From Pseudomonadota bacterium (GTDB lineage Bacteria > Pseudomonadota > Gammaproteobacteria > Acidiferrobacterales > UBA6901), in NCBI GenBank assembly GCA_021785515.1, contig JAJYEX010000001.1, positions 783,640 to 847,639 on the forward strand: a stretch of DNA of 64,000 nucleotides. The letters are read 5' to 3'. This document shows, piece by piece, positions 8,379-17,058 of the stretch. The notes beneath the pieces are model-generated. The model did no database searches. It saw only the letters and a list, made by a program, of their open reading frames with translations, and had not been told where the DNA came from. Both the position numbers and the translations under genes were made by a program. Position 1 is the stretch's first letter; every line of letters begins with the position of its first letter.

Positions 8379-8774
8379 TCAGCCCTTGGCCTTGCGCCAG
8401 CAGTCCACGCTCCAGGCCCCGGGACCGTTGACGACCAACATGATCAGTCCGCCGGTGAAGCCCAGCTCGGCGAGCAGGATGATTTGTGACGTCTCGTCGG
8501 TCACGGTATGGTGGAAGATGACGATGGCCGCCAGCGAGAACAGCGCCAGCGCCCCGGCGGCGACGCGGGTAAACAGGCCGATGATCACCGCAATCCCCCC
8601 GAGGAGTTCGCACGCAATGACCAGCGGCAGCAGTGCGCCCGGCACCCCATAGGCCTGCATGTAGCCCTGAGTACCCGCGTAATTGTTGATCTTGCCAATC
8701 GCCGCGATCACGAATATCGCGGCAAGTAACACCCGTCCGATCAGATCCAGTGCAGCCTCAGTCTGCTTGTTCAT
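8379..8774 (-). CDS. DoxX family membrane protein
   Basis: A 131-residue inner-membrane protein with four hydrophobic helices. The family pattern is visible: LDLIGRVLLAAIFVIAAIGKI in helix 1, GALLPLVIACELLGGIAVIIGLFTR in helices 2-3, and a last helix containing LAELGFTGGLIMLVV. DoxX-type proteins occur in respiratory and oxidative-stress settings (in Acidianus, DoxX-like subunits belong to thiosulfate:quinone oxidoreductase), but most bacterial members have no proven role. The ATG at 8774 follows GGAG at 10 bases and starts a typical N-terminus; the track start at 8837 adds 21 unrelated residues. Confidence 0.8.
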   Translation of the reverse strand: MNKQTEAALDLIGRVLLAAIFVIAAIGKINNYAGTQGYMQAYGVPGALLPLVIACELLGGIAVIIGLFTRVAAGALALFSLAAIVIFHHTVTDETSQIILLAELGFTGGLIMLVVNGPGAWSVDCWRKAKG

Positions 8775-9275
8775 AGGTCGACGTCTCCAGGTGGAGTTGG
8801 ATGTCTTGTTGTTCCAATACGCGTGGCCGGCCAGCATTGCCGGTTGGCGTTTATTCTTGCGTCAACCGTTCGCGAATGCAAGCGCTTCTGCACGGTTGCG
8901 CTGTCGGCCACCGGAATGCGCGCACCGTTTATATCGTGCGACGGGGCGCTGTTCGGGCCTGGCGGTTTTAAGCGGGCAGTCTTTTCCAATTCCTTTCGAG
9001 CATGACCGACTTTGCCGGATCACTTGTCGCAAACCCGTTTACGCTGCTTTGCATAGACCTTGAGCGTCTGCCCACTCGCGCCGGCTTGGTGCAGATGTTC
9101 AAGCCAAAAGTGTTCTGTTCGGTCAGCACATCGATCATCACTTCATTGCAGTTGTCGGAGCGCCGAGAGTGACGAAGGCAACGGGACAGCGGATGAATGC
9201 GGATTTTGGGGTGCTTATCTTCCATCGTTTCTGTAACTCGGGGAAATTGCCAGACTTTGACCGCCGTTGAGTGTC
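8775..9275. other. Intergenic stretch between doxX and the vapC remnant
   Basis: About 500 bases without a gene I can support. The only sizeable minus ORF (8968-9225) has no motif, no ribosome site and an unusual composition. Possibly decayed DNA of the same accessory pocket as the vapC remnant. Confidence 0.4.
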
Positions 9276-9639
9276 CTAAAGCCCGGCGGGATTCCTGTCG
9301 AAGCTACCGAGCGGGATGTGTCCGCTCTTGCGGGCAATCCCACGAACGAGGATGTCTGAGAAGGTTGCGCGCTCGTACTTAACGGAATTTCTCGACAGCA
9401 GCCTCAACGACATCCTGACCTTGAACGGTCAGGCGCTCGTCGTTGAGCAACATCTTGATTGCTTTGGCGATCTGTTCACGAGTGCGGTCGTATACAGAAT
9501 CGAGTACCCAGGATGTCTCCGCCAACACCAGGTGAGACATCCACGCGCCCTTGGAGGCAAACTTGTCGGCGGACTCGACCTGTTTCTTGTCATCCGGTGC
9601 GATGAGCCGAACCAAGACATCGGTATCAACTGCGCGCAT
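9276..9639 (-). pseudogene. Frameshifted VapC-type PIN-domain toxin
   Basis: The first frame begins MRAVDTDVLVRLIAPDD (first PIN acidic residue), continues through LAETSWVLDSVYDR (conserved Glu) and stops at 9379 after AAVEKFR. The next frame continues the same domain: YERATFSDILVRGIARKSG, then LGSFDRNPAGL, with the third and fourth acidic positions, ending at 9276. Removing one T at about 9380 (CGTTAAG to CGTAAG) joins the two into one domain of about 120 residues. Just upstream, a short frame reading KEEIRELMRKRHARS and overlapping the toxin start by 14 bases could be the end of its antitoxin, but no complete antitoxin gene remains. Either a decayed toxin-antitoxin pair or a sequencing error. 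Confidence 0.7.
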
Positions 9640-10357
9640 GCCGTTTGCGCATAAGCTCCCGGATTTCTTCCTTACTCTAACACCGGGCATGACCCTTCTC
9701 GATGCTGGGCAGATCAGGTAGATTGCGACCGGCGCCACGCACGGGCATAAGAGCCGTCAGCGTCCCGCACCGACAAGCTTACGGCGTTTTTGTCCGGCAG
9801 ACGCTACGACCATGGACTATTTCGGGCGAGATGGAAAAAATTGAGATTGTGTCCTAAAGATAGAGAGGAATCCCAAGATAACATCTTGGCCTGGTGGGCC
9901 TTTCGGTACCAGGGATTGCACTGGGCGACGGTTCGAAGCGTATGTCGTGACCGGGTTGCGCACAACGGATTTGTGAGAGGACCTTATGACCCGAAAGCTG
10001 CCCGCAGCGCGAACAGGCGTTCCGATGCTATCGGGGCATGATTACGGCCATGCGGTATCGGGTTTTCTTGAGATATTTTTCGTTTCTGCCAGTGGCGTGG
10101 GACGCCGGCGCAAGGAGCCACGTCGGTCGGTTAGCGGCGCGCCTTCAGCATGCGGGCCCGATGGGTCTTATTTGCCGACGTGTCGACCATCCGGTTTCCT
10201 CTGCACGCCCTATGGAACGATTCAGGGGTTTCATTGCGGGTTTTACTGCCCGGGGTGATACGTGGAAGCGGAAACCAGGCACGCGGGCCATACAGGTCAA
10301 GTGCAAGCCGCGTGGCGCCCGAGCCGACTCCGCGTCGATAGCCTCAAGGGAAATGTA
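9640..10357. other. Gene-poor stretch, nothing recognised
   Basis: About 720 bases. ORFs of 60-106 codons exist (for example 9790-10041 and 10038-10358) but show no family motif, ribosome site or membrane pattern. One hairpin is seen at about 9883 (CCAAGAT-AAC-ATCTTGG), without a T tract. Confidence 0.4.
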
Positions 10358-10566
10358 ATGCAGCGATTGACCTATTTCGGCGGCATGGCCTTAATTTTTT
10401 TCTGCTGCTTATGGCGCATCGTGCGGCGCGCGCAGACCAGTCCTTTATCAACAGGCTGCTTTCCGGCGCCGACTATCACGGCGATTTCGGCCGATACAGG
10501 CCGCTTGCAGTCCTTCCTGGCCGAGTTTCCGAAACGATTCGGACCTGCAGCGGCCATGCCCTTTGA
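10358..10566 (+). pseudogene. Possible small secreted protein split at a T7 homopolymer
   Basis: From the ATG at 10358 (AGGGAAA shortly upstream) the frame reads MQRLTYFGGMALIFF and then leaves sense after a run of seven T (10395-10401). If the run had eight T, the reading continues as FLLLMAHRAARA-DQSFINRLLSGADYHGDFG and stops at 10566, only 19 bases before the beta-barrel start. That 69-residue product would have a canonical signal peptide (basic N-terminus, hydrophobic core, A-R-A cleavage) and a short polar mature part with no family I know. It could be a genuine frameshift, a phase-variable tract or a sequencing artefact. Confidence 0.4.
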
Positions 10567-10585
10567 CGCCAAACCGGGAGTCACG

Positions 10586-11407
10586 ATGCACATGAAAAAT
10601 GCGCTTTCCATTCTTCTGGCGGTCCTGGTTCCGGCGGCGGCGCATGCCGATACGCTGGCCGTCCTGAACGGTGTCTCTGTTTCCTACCTTTCGCTCCGGC
10701 AGAACTATTCTGAAACCTACAACGGCGCCACCTTGGACGGCGAGTCCGGGTCCATTCCCGGACTCGGGGTGACGGCCCGCGCAACCGGCCGTCGCGGAGC
10801 ATACGGGCAGATCGGAATGCGCTATTTCAGCGGCAATGATACCTACACAGGCCAGTTGCAGAACGGCACACCGGCCGTTGGCCTGACCGGAAATCGTATT
10901 CTGGTGCTTGAGGCCCGCATGGGGCAGGTGTTTCCCGCGGCGCGGGATCTGACCGTCCTGCCCTTTACTGAGTTTGGATTCAGAACCTGGAGGCGCGACC
11001 TTGGTGGTCAGGAGCCTTACACCGAAACGTACCGCAATGCCTGGCTGGGAACAGGCGTCAGCGAACTGTATGCGCCGGCCTGGGCCGGCGCATCTCGCCC
11101 TCTAGTGGTTTCGGCATCCGCCTCGGCTTCCGAGACCTTCGACGCCAGCATGGCCACCTCCGGCCTTTCCGCGTACGGGACACCGGATGAGAGCTTCGGT
11201 CTCGGTCACAAGTTTCGCTATTCGCTGGCACTTGCCGCAGATTACGCGATGACCCGTCGCTTATATCTGCGGTTTGGGGTGCGCTACGAGCAGTTTGGGT
11301 ACGGCGCTTCGGCGCCTGTGCCAATTGGTGGCGGTTATGCGATGCTGGAGCCAAACAGCACGACTCGCGAGACCACACTGCACGCGGGTATTGTCGGGTC
11401 CTTTTAG
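10586..11407 (+). CDS. Predicted outer-membrane beta-barrel protein
   Basis: The track ORF starts at 10262, but the real gene most likely starts at 10586: GGGAG lies 5 bases before ATG CAC ATG, and the protein then opens with a signal peptide (MHMKNALSILLAVLVPAAAHA). The 273-residue product has alternating-strand segments (GVSVSYLSLRQNYSET, AYGQIGMRYFSG, PFTEFGFRTWRRDL, RLYLRFGVRYEQFGYG) and ends in VGSF with a terminal Phe, as in outer-membrane barrels. I do not recognise a specific family, and no substrate can be inferred. Directly upstream is the T7-split small secreted ORF, which may be cotranscribed. Confidence 0.65.
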   Translation: MHMKNALSILLAVLVPAAAHADTLAVLNGVSVSYLSLRQNYSETYNGATLDGESGSIPGLGVTARATGRRGAYGQIGMRYFSGNDTYTGQLQNGTPAVGLTGNRILVLEARMGQVFPAARDLTVLPFTEFGFRTWRRDLGGQEPYTETYRNAWLGTGVSELYAPAWAGASRPLVVSASASASETFDASMATSGLSAYGTPDESFGLGHKFRYSLALAADYAMTRRLYLRFGVRYEQFGYGASAPVPIGGGYAMLEPNSTTRETTLHAGIVGSF

Positions 11408-11812
11408 CTACGCAAGAGATGGCGCGCCCATTATTGCTTGCGCTTCCGGTCTTTCGGGCGGTCAACCATGAATTATGATATGGAGCGGTCCGTCTAGTAC
11501 CTGGTAATTTGTTCATTTTATTGTCGTGTTGCCAGGCGCCAGCGGCTTGCAGCCGGGACATCCGTTGTCGACAACCGATTCCTCTGATATTTGTGGATAG
11601 AAAGCGGGTAATCGCCATCATGGTCGTCGTTCGCCGGGGGCTGTCTCGGGCTAAGACTGCAGGCGGATCCGTCGAGGGCGTGCCGCACAGGGTCCACGAG
11701 ATGTGGGCCAAATTTGGCCACAACTTGACAATCGCCCGTTGGATTTTGGTTTGCTTCCGGTCATCTTTTCGCCACACAATGATCTTTTTTTGCAAGACCA
11801 TAGGGGCCCACC
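11408..11812. other. Intergenic stretch before yaiI
   Basis: About 405 bases with no recognisable gene or terminator. ORFs crossing it on the minus strand overlap the beta-barrel or yaiI and lack motifs. Confidence 0.4.
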
Positions 11813-12250
11813 ATGCACATCTGGGTCGATGCTGACGCCTGCCCCGGCGTGATCAAGGACATCCTGTTCCGCGCAGCGGAGCGCACCAAACATCCACTGA
11901 CCCTGGTTGCAAACCAGTACCTGCGCGTGCCGACCTCCCCGTTGATCCGGATGGTCCAGGTACCAGGAGGTTTTGACGAGGCCGACAAATATATTGCTGC
12001 TCACGTTGAGCCCGGGGACCTGGTCATCACCGCAGATATTCCGCTTGCTGCCGACATTGTGGCAAACGCTGCCCACGCGCTGTCACCCAGAGGCCAGCTC
12101 TACGACAAGGAGAACATTCGCGAACTGCTCAACATTCGCGACTTCATGGACACCTTGCGCAGCACAGGCGTGCAGACCGGTGGCCCCGCGGCATTCAGTA
12201 CCGCGGATCGGCAAGCATTTGCGAATCGGCTTGATCGGCTGCTGCGGTAG
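11813..12250 (+). CDS. yaiI: YaiI/YqxD family protein (DUF188)
   Basis: A 145-residue cytoplasmic protein that begins [24 protein letters not shown], the diagnostic start of the DUF188/UPF0178 family, which has a PIN-like fold. Other family segments are [30 protein letters not shown] and the C-terminal FANRLDRLL. The length matches E. coli YaiI (about 150). The acidic residues in VDADACP and TADIPLA could form a nuclease-type metal site, but activity has not been shown to my knowledge. TAGGGG precedes the ATG by about 6 bases. Monocistronic, convergent with the GDSL hydrolase gene. Confidence 0.88.
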   Translation: MHIWVDADACPGVIKDILFRAAERTKHPLTLVANQYLRVPTSPLIRMVQVPGGFDEADKYIAAHVEPGDLVITADIPLAADIVANAAHALSPRGQLYDKENIRELLNIRDFMDTLRSTGVQTGGPAAFSTADRQAFANRLDRLLR

Positions 12251-12527
12251 GCAAAACTGGCTTGCACACCCGCTTCTACTTCAATTGGGATCGAAGTGCC
12301 AAGGTAGGTTTGCGGTGTTCCACGTAATGGACAGGGGGCGGTCATTTCATTAACAGCCCGAAGAATCCGCACCGCACCGTCGTCAGCCGGCTGCGTTTCT
12401 TGCAAACGCACCCTGCCGAGACAGCTTATGCGGCCGAAGATTCTGGCTTGCTGCCTAGTAAATGCCGGCCTGGCGTGTGCATCGACACGATGCCGGCATC
12501 CAGTCTATACACGTCGCGGAAGGGATT

Positions 12528-13127
12528 TCAGGTATCGGGTGGACCGGAGGAGAACCACCATTGTGGCGACAGGCCGATGATCCGTGCCATCTTGGCGTAA
12601 CCAGCGCTTCCAGGATGCGCGCCATCACCCGTCAGAAGTTCATTCCTGTAATCTTCGTCCGCAACAAGGGGCGTAAAAAGATCTATGTACGGTACGCCCT
12701 GCGCATCGGCCGCGCGGGCGATCAGGGCGGCTACCACCCGGATTCTCGCATTCCATTCTTCATCGCTGACCGGCGGCGGGCCGACAACGAGCACACGATA
12801 GCTGCGCGCTGCGCGCAGAATCTTCTGCATGTTGGCACCGGACTCTTCAGAGTCCACCCGAACCCTGCCACCCTCGATTGCCGCGTCGTTGACGCCACCG
12901 GAAAAGACCAAACGACCGTCGAACGGTCCGGACAGCCTGGGGACACATTCGCGCTCCCAGCGCAGCAGAATGTCACGTGTCGTGTCACGCCGAATCCCGA
13001 GGTTGTAGCCGGTAACCGGCACGCCGGCCACGGTGCACAAACGTCCCGTCCATCCAAGGAAGGTTTCATCCCCGGTGCCGTTCACGAAGGAATCCCCCAC
13101 AAAGCAGATCCTTGTGTCCCGAGTCAT
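12528..13127 (-). CDS. SGNH/GDSL family hydrolase
   Basis: A 199-residue esterase or lipase-like enzyme. The SGNH blocks are visible: CFVGDSFVNGTGD (block I, catalytic Ser in GDS), the Gly in NLGIRRDTT (block II), VFSGGVNDA (block III, Asn in GVND), and GDGAHPGSAGY (block V, Asp and His). There is no signal peptide, so it is probably cytoplasmic. The substrate cannot be told; members deacylate or deacetylate esters. The ATG at 13127 is favoured because the protein then opens directly with MTRDTRICFVGDS; the ribosome site (GGCGGG) is modest. It follows dsbA by 73 bases on the same strand and may be cotranscribed. Confidence 0.82.
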   Translation of the reverse strand: MTRDTRICFVGDSFVNGTGDETFLGWTGRLCTVAGVPVTGYNLGIRRDTTRDILLRWERECVPRLSGPFDGRLVFSGGVNDAAIEGGRVRVDSEESGANMQKILRAARSYRVLVVGPPPVSDEEWNARIRVVAALIARAADAQGVPYIDLFTPLVADEDYRNELLTGDGAHPGSAGYAKMARIIGLSPQWWFSSGPPDT

Positions 13128-13200
13128 ATTGAACCCGCCTGCGCCATTCAAGTCCTGATCACGGGTGGGCGGTATTCCCCACACGGGTCATAACCACCAG

Positions 13201-13830
13201 CTACTTCCCTGCGTGCTTCGCGGCGGACTTCTCAATCAGGTAGGAAACAATCCTCAGGCAGCGCCTCTGGCCACCCGCAATCTCCGGGTTGGTGACATAG
13301 CGTCCGTCGACCACAAACGTTGGTACCGAGTCGATGCCGTACGGCACCTCCATGGATTGGGTGCGGCGCAGGTCGGCATCAACGCTGAAGGAATTGTAGG
13401 TGCTCAGGGCGGTTTTGCGGCTGATGCCGTATTTCTCCAGAAATGTGGCCACGTTTGCTGGGTTGTTCATGTTCTCGTGCTGGACGTGTATGGCGCGAAA
13501 GAATGCGTCATGCACCTTTTCGGTGATGCCCAAGGCCTGAAAGGTGAAAAAGGCGCGCGCCGCCGGAGCCCATGCCGGATTGAATATGGCGGGTGTACGG
13601 ACAAATTGGGCATCCCGCGGCATGGTCTTGAGCCACTTATTCAGAACCGGCTCCATGTGAAAACAGTGCGGGCAGCCATACCAGAAGAATTCGCGAACCT
13701 CGACCCTGGGGCCGGTCACGACGGGCTGTTGTGGGATAACCCGGTAATCTATGTCGCGCATGTAACCCGCGTACGCAATCCCAGGAACGACAACCACCAG
13801 AAGCAGTAGCGCCCGCATGACTTGTTTCAT
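13201..13830 (-). CDS. dsbA: Thiol:disulfide interchange protein DsbA
   Basis: Periplasmic oxidase that introduces disulfide bonds into exported proteins and is re-oxidised by DsbB. The 209-residue precursor has a signal peptide (MKQVMRALLLLVVVVPGIAYA), the thioredoxin-type active site CPHC at about residues 53-56 within FFWYGCPHCFHMEP, an inserted helical domain, and the cis-proline loop SVPTFVVDG. Length and the active-site dipeptide PH are typical of DsbA. In many proteobacteria DsbA sits behind a c-type cytochrome; here its upstream neighbour is a divergent cyclic-nucleotide-binding gene, with a gap of about 145 bases that must hold both promoters. Confidence 0.92.
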   Translation of the reverse strand: MKQVMRALLLLVVVVPGIAYAGYMRDIDYRVIPQQPVVTGPRVEVREFFWYGCPHCFHMEPVLNKWLKTMPRDAQFVRTPAIFNPAWAPAARAFFTFQALGITEKVHDAFFRAIHVQHENMNNPANVATFLEKYGISRKTALSTYNSFSVDADLRRTQSMEVPYGIDSVPTFVVDGRYVTNPEIAGGQRRCLRIVSYLIEKSAAKHAGK

Positions 13831-13976
13831 TGTGTGCTTTCCTCCTGTCCCGTTTTCACACCGGCGCGGCCGAGGTTAGTGAAAAACGGTCTGGTATGCA
13901 ACGGCTATTTTGTTTTCCGAGACCGATTTCAGTATGCTAGATCGCATTGCCGCGTGCGTCGCGCGAGGACCATAAC

Positions 13977-14468
13977 GTGCCGACTACCTCGAAGATCGAG
14001 TTGACACAGTTTCTGAACCAACAGTACCTGTGCGAGTCCCTGACCGTACGGGAAATCGAGACACTGCTCGATTTTACCGAGCTGACCCACTTTGCGCGCG
14101 GACAGATCATCGCCGACGTTGGCGAGGTGGGCGAAGCGCTTTTTTTCGTGATCAAGGGCGAGGCGGCGCTATACTATGACGACCGCGGCACGGAACACGA
14201 GATCGGCCGGGTTGGCGAAGGCGAACTGATGGGCGAGATGTCGTTTTTCGACCGCGAGCCTCGTTCCGCCCGTATCCGTGCGCGTGCCGATGATACACAA
14301 ATTCTGGTGCTGACGCGGACCATGTACGACCGCCTGCGGGTCGAACATCCGTATATCGCAGTAAACCTTCTGGAACACGCCATCATCAGCCTGGATCACC
14401 TGTTCCGCAGACTTTCCAACGACATCGCCACATTCTCGCGTTACATATTCGGCGTCGGCAAGAAATGA
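13977..14468 (+). CDS. Cyclic nucleotide-binding domain protein
   Basis: A 163-residue protein that is almost entirely one cNMP-binding (CRP-like) beta-barrel: LTHFARGQIIADVGEVGEALFFVIKGEAALYY, followed by GEGELMGEMSFFDREPRSARIRA, the phosphate-binding cassette region (GEMSFFDREPRSA). There is no helix-turn-helix DNA-binding domain and no catalytic domain, so it is a stand-alone sensor or adaptor. The GTG at 13977 is preferred over the track ATG at 13947: GAGG lies about 8 bases upstream. Canonical cassettes have R-S/T-A after the loop, and RSA is present here, so ligand binding is plausible. Partner unknown. Confidence 0.8.
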   Translation: MPTTSKIELTQFLNQQYLCESLTVREIETLLDFTELTHFARGQIIADVGEVGEALFFVIKGEAALYYDDRGTEHEIGRVGEGELMGEMSFFDREPRSARIRARADDTQILVLTRTMYDRLRVEHPYIAVNLLEHAIISLDHLFRRLSNDIATFSRYIFGVGKK

Positions 14469-14481
14469 ACGTCGACCGCGC

Positions 14482-15114
14482 TCAAGACAGCTTGTCCGCC
14501 GCCCAGGGCTGCACCAGGGTCTGCGCTATCCCCAGGTGATCCAGCACCCGGGCAACCACGAAGTCCACAAGATCGGATACGCCTTGCGGCTGGTGGTAAA
14601 AACCCGGGCTTGCGGGGAAGATCAGGACGCCCAGGCGGGCCAACCTGAGCATGTTCTCCAGGTGGATTGCTGAAAGCGGCATTTCACGCACTACCAGGAT
14701 CAGCTTGTGCTGCTCCTTCAGGGCAACGTCCGCCGCCCGCTCAATCAGACTGTCGCTGGCACCATTGGCAATCGCCGAGAGCGTCCCGCTGGTGCAGGGA
14801 CACACGACCATCGCCCGGGGAGCGCTTGAGCCGCTCGCGGGTGGCGAGTGCCACTGGTCGCGCGCCAGCACACGGAGCTGTCCGGGCGCCGCGCGATAGC
14901 GCTCCCCCAAGTAGTCCTGCATCTCCGCCGGGCGACCCGGAAGCCGCAAATCGGTTTCCTGCGAGATCACGACCAGGGCCGGAGCTGAAACCATCAGATA
15001 GACGGTTTTACCCGCCGCAATCAGACACTCGAGGAGACGCAAGCCATAGAGTGCGCCCGAGGCGCCGGTCATGGCCAGCGCAATTGAGTCGGATCCGGGA
15101 TGGTCTGCGTTCAT
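14482..15114 (-). CDS. ubiX: Flavin prenyltransferase UbiX
   Basis: Makes prenylated FMN, the cofactor of the UbiD decarboxylase in ubiquinone synthesis. The 210-residue protein shows the N-terminal flavoprotein motif LAMTGASGALYGLRLLECL, the central VVCPCTSGTLSAIANGASDSLIERAADVALKE, and RLILVVREMPLSAIHLENMLRLARLGVLIFPASPGFYH-type segments, all diagnostic of UbiX/Pad1. Its ATG overlaps the stop codon of mpl by 4 bases (ATGA), so the two are translationally coupled at the end of a four-gene minus-strand run. Its stop is 13 bases from that of the convergent cyclic-nucleotide-binding gene. Confidence 0.95.
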   Translation of the reverse strand: MNADHPGSDSIALAMTGASGALYGLRLLECLIAAGKTVYLMVSAPALVVISQETDLRLPGRPAEMQDYLGERYRAAPGQLRVLARDQWHSPPASGSSAPRAMVVCPCTSGTLSAIANGASDSLIERAADVALKEQHKLILVVREMPLSAIHLENMLRLARLGVLIFPASPGFYHQPQGVSDLVDFVVARVLDHLGIAQTLVQPWAADKLS

Positions 15115-16511
15115 GTCTTGGCCTGCCGCAGTTGGTCCAAAAGCCTTTGGTGAATATTGTCGAAGCTGCCGTTGCTCATTATCAGCACATGATCATCGGG
15201 GCATGTTTCGTCAGCCAAGTTGGCAACAATCTCTTCCACCGACCGAAACACCCGGGCACGTACCGTCCCACGCGGCGTCCCTCCGGCAGACGGCTGCCGC
15301 CGGTTTATTTCCGTGGCGACCAGCTGCAAGTCCCACTTAACATCGGGCCCCTGATACAGCAGCACTCTGTCTGCAGCATCCAGCGCCGCCGCAAGCTGGT
15401 CCCGGTGGACACCCAGACGCATGGTGTTCGAGCGCGCCTCGAGGACGGCGATAAGGCGTCGCGACCCTATGTGTGCGCGCAGCGCACCAACTGTTGCCGC
15501 AATGGCGGTAGGATGATGGGCAAAATCGTCGTAAACGGTGACTCCGGCAACGGATCCGCGCACCTCGAGACGTCGTCTCGCGCTGCGGAAACCGAATAGT
15601 GCGCCCAACGCTACCTGCGGCGGCACACCGGCATGTCGGGCTGCGGCAATCGCCGCCTGCGCATTGAGCACATTGTGTGTCCCGATCAGCGACCATGATG
15701 CCTCGCCCACTTCGGTCTCGGCGTACCGCACCCGGAAACGGCTGCCGTCGCTTTCCAGCAACTGGGCGTTCCAACCGCTACTATCGTCGAAGCGCTCCAC
15801 TGGAGTCCAGCATCCGCGGCTCAAAGTATCTTGCAGGTTGGGGTCGGCACCGTTGACCACAAGCAGACCGGTCCCCGGGACGGTCCGGATCAGGTGGTGA
15901 AACTGCAGTTTGATCGCCTCGAGGTCCGGGAAAATATCGGCATGATCATATTCGAGGTTATTGAGCACCGCCGTGCGTGGCCGATAGTGGACAAATTTCG
16001 AGCGTTTATCGAAGAAAGCCGTATCATACTCATCGGCCTCCACGACAAAAAATGCCGTGGAGCCGAGGCGCGCCGAAACACCGAAATTCTGGGGCACCCC
16101 CCCAATCAGGAAGCCGGGCGCCAGGCCGGCGCTCTCGAGGATCCACGCCAGCAGACTGGCAGTGGTCGTTTTGCCGTGGGTCCCTGCGACCGCCAGCACC
16201 CAGCGATGGGCCAGCACGTGCTCCGCCAGCCACTGCGCACCGGACGTATACGGGATGTTCCGGTCCAGAACGGCTTCCACTTCCGGGTTGCCGCGAGACA
16301 GGGCATTGCCGATTACCACCAGGTCGGGCGTGTCGTCAAGATTGCCGGGGCTGTAGCCCTCGAACAGTTCGATACCGCACTGGGCGAGCTGGGTACTCAT
16401 CGGCGGATACACCTTCGAATCCGAACCGGTAACTTCGTGCCCCAGTTCCCGCGCCAGCACCGCCAAACCGCCCATGAAACTGCCCCCTACCCCCAGAATA
16501 TGTACATGCAT
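15111..16511 (-). CDS. mpl: UDP-N-acetylmuramate:L-Ala-gamma-D-Glu-mDap ligase Mpl
   Basis: Murein tripeptide ligase that attaches recycled L-Ala-gamma-D-Glu-meso-diaminopimelate directly to UDP-MurNAc in peptidoglycan recycling. The 466-residue protein begins MHVHILGVGGSFMGGLAVLAREL (Rossmann-like UDP-sugar domain), has the Mur-ligase P-loop AVAGTHGKTTTASLLAW near residues 108-124, the central VVEADEYDTAFFDKRSKF with the Mpl-type acidic motif, and the C-terminal domain VYDDFAHHPTAIAATV. Length agrees with E. coli Mpl (457). It overlaps the upstream membrane-protein gene by one base (TGATG) and ubiX by four. Confidence 0.95.
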   Translation of the reverse strand: MHVHILGVGGSFMGGLAVLARELGHEVTGSDSKVYPPMSTQLAQCGIELFEGYSPGNLDDTPDLVVIGNALSRGNPEVEAVLDRNIPYTSGAQWLAEHVLAHRWVLAVAGTHGKTTTASLLAWILESAGLAPGFLIGGVPQNFGVSARLGSTAFFVVEADEYDTAFFDKRSKFVHYRPRTAVLNNLEYDHADIFPDLEAIKLQFHHLIRTVPGTGLLVVNGADPNLQDTLSRGCWTPVERFDDSSGWNAQLLESDGSRFRVRYAETEVGEASWSLIGTHNVLNAQAAIAAARHAGVPPQVALGALFGFRSARRRLEVRGSVAGVTVYDDFAHHPTAIAATVGALRAHIGSRRLIAVLEARSNTMRLGVHRDQLAAALDAADRVLLYQGPDVKWDLQLVATEINRRQPSAGGTPRGTVRARVFRSVEEIVANLADETCPDDHVLIMSNGSFDNIHQRLLDQLRQAKT

Positions 16512-17026
16512 CAGGGCACAATCCGTATCGGAAACAGCAGCAGGAGCAACAAACCCGCAACCATCATGCAGGCAATACTGATGAGCGCGCTGCGTCCGAT
16601 GGGCAGTTCAAGCGCATGGTGCATGACATTGGTCATGATCGCCAGAAACCAAGCCGTCATTACGACCCCCAGGAACAGCGCCCAGGTACCGCTAGCGGGT
16701 GCATTCGGCATGATCACCAGCGTGAACAGCGGCCACGCGAGAAAATTGATCAGCGCACCGCCAGCGTACAGCGGCGTAATGGTCTGCATCCACCGCTGTG
16801 GGAAGCCGCGCAACCTCAGCGCACCCCACACTACGGCCCCGAGCAGTACCGACTGCGCAGCAGCAAATATCACGCGCATCACGCCATTCGGATGGAGGTC
16901 GTCGATGGCAAAATTGCTCGCGACCGCCAACAAGGCTGCCTTCCAGACCAGGGAGCGGTCAGCTGGCAGGTCCTGCGGTTTACCGCGCAGCAGAAATATG
17001 TCAATCAGCGTTTGAATAGTCGACAT
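16511..17026 (-). CDS. Integral membrane protein of unknown function
   Basis: A 171-residue protein with four to five predicted membrane helices (roughly residues 28-42, 50-70, 84-104, 112-136 and 146-168) and short loops. The general look (LYAGGALINFLAWPLFTLVI and an Ala/Gly/Leu-rich core) resembles YIP1-like or related small membrane proteins, but I cannot assign a family firmly. It overlaps mpl by one base and follows the lipoprotein gene by 32 bases, so it lies inside the lipoprotein-membrane protein-mpl-ubiX run, which suggests a cell-envelope role. No catalytic residues stand out. Confidence 0.6.
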   Translation of the reverse strand: MSTIQTLIDIFLLRGKPQDLPADRSLVWKAALLAVASNFAIDDLHPNGVMRVIFAAAQSVLLGAVVWGALRLRGFPQRWMQTITPLYAGGALINFLAWPLFTLVIMPNAPASGTWALFLGVVMTAWFLAIMTNVMHHALELPIGRSALISIACMMVAGLLLLLLFPIRIVP

Positions 17027-17058
17027 GTAGGACTCGCGGCGTGATTTCGACTGATAGT

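Noticed and set aside
7603-8652. 349-codon plus-strand ORF
   Set aside because: It crosses tRNA-Arg and overlaps doxX on the other strand; composition and lack of motifs show it is a chance reading frame in GC-rich DNA.
9790-10358. Small plus-strand ORFs (9790-10041, 9986-10258, 10038-10358)
   Set aside because: No ribosome sites, no motifs, mutually overlapping frames; treated as noncoding or decayed DNA.
14667-15599. 310-codon plus-strand ORF across ubiX and mpl
   Set aside because: Antisense to two well-supported genes, with Arg/Pro/Ser-rich composition typical of out-of-frame GC-rich sequence.
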